Assembly (NCBI GenBank): GCA_046538375.1
Contig: JBKHJA010000120.1
Location: forward strand, 1-6,445
Length of the DNA: 6,445 bases
DNA from: JBKHJA01 sp046538375
GTDB lineage: Bacteria; Acidobacteriota; Aminicenantia; Aminicenantales; Aminicenantaceae
Direction of reading: 5' to 3'
Part shown: piece by piece, positions 5,642 to 6,445 of the stretch
How the letters are laid out: every line of letters begins with the position of its first letter
How positions within the stretch are numbered: position 1 is the first letter of the stretch
Translations under genes and position numbers: made by a program
Notes under the pieces: generated by a model
Database searches by the model: none
The model's input: only the letters and a program-made list of their open reading frames with translations
Told to the model about the DNA's origin: nothing

Positions 5642-5970
5642 GAACGAATTGGATGGAGATTTTCATTTTTTTCAGGATGAGTATGGGCCCTGTCACGGCA
5701 CATCCCCATCCGTCCCCTCTTTTAACCAGTATGAAAGAACTTAGTCAATAATCTCATCTTGAGAAGCTGCGGGTGATGGGAGCCCCTGTGCTGCGCCACC
5801 CATGCTCAATCTGCTCTCATGATCATCACCAGAAAAAAGATGCTTCTTGGGTAGGAGTAAAAAGTTTAATTTTTGATGATGACGGTTTATTGGGGAAAGA
5901 ATAAATCCTGCATCTGTAGATTCACCGGTTCGTGAAGAATTAAAAAAATAGAAAAACTCAACCTATGACA

Positions 5971-6390
5971 TCACACTATATCCGTTCCGGTGGTGGTCAT
6001 GATCAGTTTCCCGTGTTTTACGCTTCGGGTGCTTATAAGCTGGTGGGCAATGTTTTTGATCAAGGAACTTTGTCCTTTCATGACGATGACTTCCAGACAG
6101 TTGTGCCGGTCAAGATGGATATGAGTGGTGGAAACAATCACCTGGATGTTCTGGTGCTGGATTTTGGTTAAAGTTTCAGGCAGATCTCTTATTTCATGGT
6201 TGTACACAAGCCCCAGGATGCCCACTGTCTCCTTCTTCTCCTCCTTCCACTCCTCTTCCACCAACCGCCCTCTTATAAGGTCTCGAATGGCTTCTGATCG
6301 AGCGGTGTATCCGGCCTTTTCTACAAGCGCATCGAATTTTTCTAAAAGCTCCGCTTCCAGGGAAACTCCGAATCTTTTTATTCTGGACAT
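5971..6390 (-). CDS. nikR: Nickel-responsive transcriptional regulator NikR
   Basis: A 139-residue protein of normal NikR length. The N-terminal ribbon-helix-helix (2-46) begins RIKRFGVSLEAELLEKFDAL and includes YTARSEAIRDLIR (28-40). The C-terminal ACT-like nickel-binding domain contains H79, H90, H92 and C98. These have the same spacing as the four high-affinity ligands of E. coli NikR (H76, H87, H89, C95), so nickel sensing should be intact. NikR is a tetramer that binds inverted-repeat operators when loaded with Ni2+ and usually represses uptake genes. The only matching site in the window is at 5596-5622 before the receptor operon, 349 bases from its stop codon. AAGGA (6398-6402) lies 7 bases before the ATG at 6390. 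No operator is visible in its own promoter, so autoregulation is not supported by the bases present. Confidence 0.95.
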   Translation of the reverse strand: MSRIKRFGVSLEAELLEKFDALVEKAGYTARSEAIRDLIRGRLVEEEWKEEKKETVGILGLVYNHEIRDLPETLTKIQHQNIQVIVSTTHIHLDRHNCLEVIVMKGQSSLIKNIAHQLISTRSVKHGKLIMTTTGTDIV

Positions 6391-6416
6391 CTTTTATTCC
6401 TTTCTGACTGTCCATG

Positions 6417-6445
6417 AACATAATACGCTTATCACCCAAAGTCAA
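6417..6445 (-). promoter_or_regulatory. Possible promoter of nikR
   Basis: The minus strand reads TTGACT (6440-6445), then after 17 bases TATGTT (6417-6422), 27 bases before the start codon. The -35 is good and the -10 is moderate; a TATTAT (6420-6425) overlaps it at a poor spacing. The window ends here, so an upstream gene reading into nikR cannot be excluded. Confidence 0.4.

Larger units (their letters stand above)
5577..5970 (-). other. 394-base gap between nikR and the receptor gene
   Basis: The part nearest the receptor (5577-5641) holds the ribosome-binding site, NikR operator and promoter. The remaining roughly 330 bases contain no gene I can support. A minus-strand frame is open from 5959 down to the stop at 5742-5744, but it has no start codon near its beginning, only an internal ATG, and its last part (about GDDHESRLSMGGAAQG) resembles nothing I know. 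Minor secondary structures are TTCAC/GTGAA (5921-5936), GGGTG/CACCC (5771-5801) and ATCATCA/TGATGAT (5822-5880). No clear rho-independent terminator follows nikR: the T-rich stretch at 5942-5955 on the minus strand lacks a preceding stem. Confidence 0.5.

Noticed and set aside
5577..5696. Receptor coding region extended to the ATG at 5696
   Set aside because: The added 40 residues would precede the signal peptide and run through the promoter, operator and ribosome-binding site.
5729..5759. GTATGA ... TCATCT resembling the E. coli NikR operator GTATGA-N16-TCATAC
   Set aside because: The second half-site has a mismatch and the spacing is 19 instead of 16; the perfect GTGTTAC/GTAACAC site is far better.
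5577..5970. Cobalamin or NiCo riboswitch upstream of the receptor
   Set aside because: No B12-box-like or other riboswitch core was recognised, the leader downstream of the promoter is only about 30 bases, and the NikR operator already explains control.

Overview
The window suggests a Gram-negative (diderm), probably anaerobic bacterium. It encodes an outer-membrane TonB-dependent receptor, a NikR nickel sensor and an ECF-type (energy-coupling factor) importer, and it begins with a CRISPR repeat of the ATTGAAAC-ending type common in type I-B/III systems. The NikR operator found here has the GTGTTAC/GTAACAC form that I recall for deltaproteobacterial-type NikR rather than the GTATGA form of enterobacteria. 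The exact taxon cannot be read from this sequence.

Layout: positions 1-30 are one CRISPR repeat, apparently the leader-distal last repeat of an array lying to the left. About 200 bases without a recognisable gene follow. Then comes a plus-strand vapBC toxin-antitoxin pair (289-866) with its own promoter and a palindromic candidate operator. A convergent intergenic stretch (867-1129) contains a strong hairpin with a T tract. Everything from 1130 to 6445 is on the minus strand. Read in the direction of transcription it holds nikR (6390-5971), a 394-base gap with the promoter and NikR operator, a TonB-dependent receptor (5576-3729), a small-integral-membrane S component (3732-3211), a class I SAM-dependent methyltransferase (3191-2598), an ECF T component (2601-1870) and an ECF ATPase (1885-1130).

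The five genes downstream of the operator are packed with 4-base start/stop overlaps or short gaps and look like one operon. A perfect inverted repeat, GTGTTAC-N13-GTAACAC, covers the -10 region of its promoter, and the adjacent nikR keeps all four nickel ligands with E. coli spacing. The simplest reading is a nickel-repressed route across both membranes: the receptor takes a nickel species through the outer membrane using TonB energy, and the S/T/A complex takes it through the inner membrane using ATP.

Two points are out of the ordinary. The S component is not the CbiM/NikM type normally used for free Ni2+/Co2+, because it lacks the N-terminal Met-His motif and resembles the vitamin-type S components. 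A methyltransferase is also embedded between the S and T genes. Together they suggest that the substrate is an organic nickel complex (metallophore or tetrapyrrole-like) that may be modified during or after uptake. That substrate assignment is inference.
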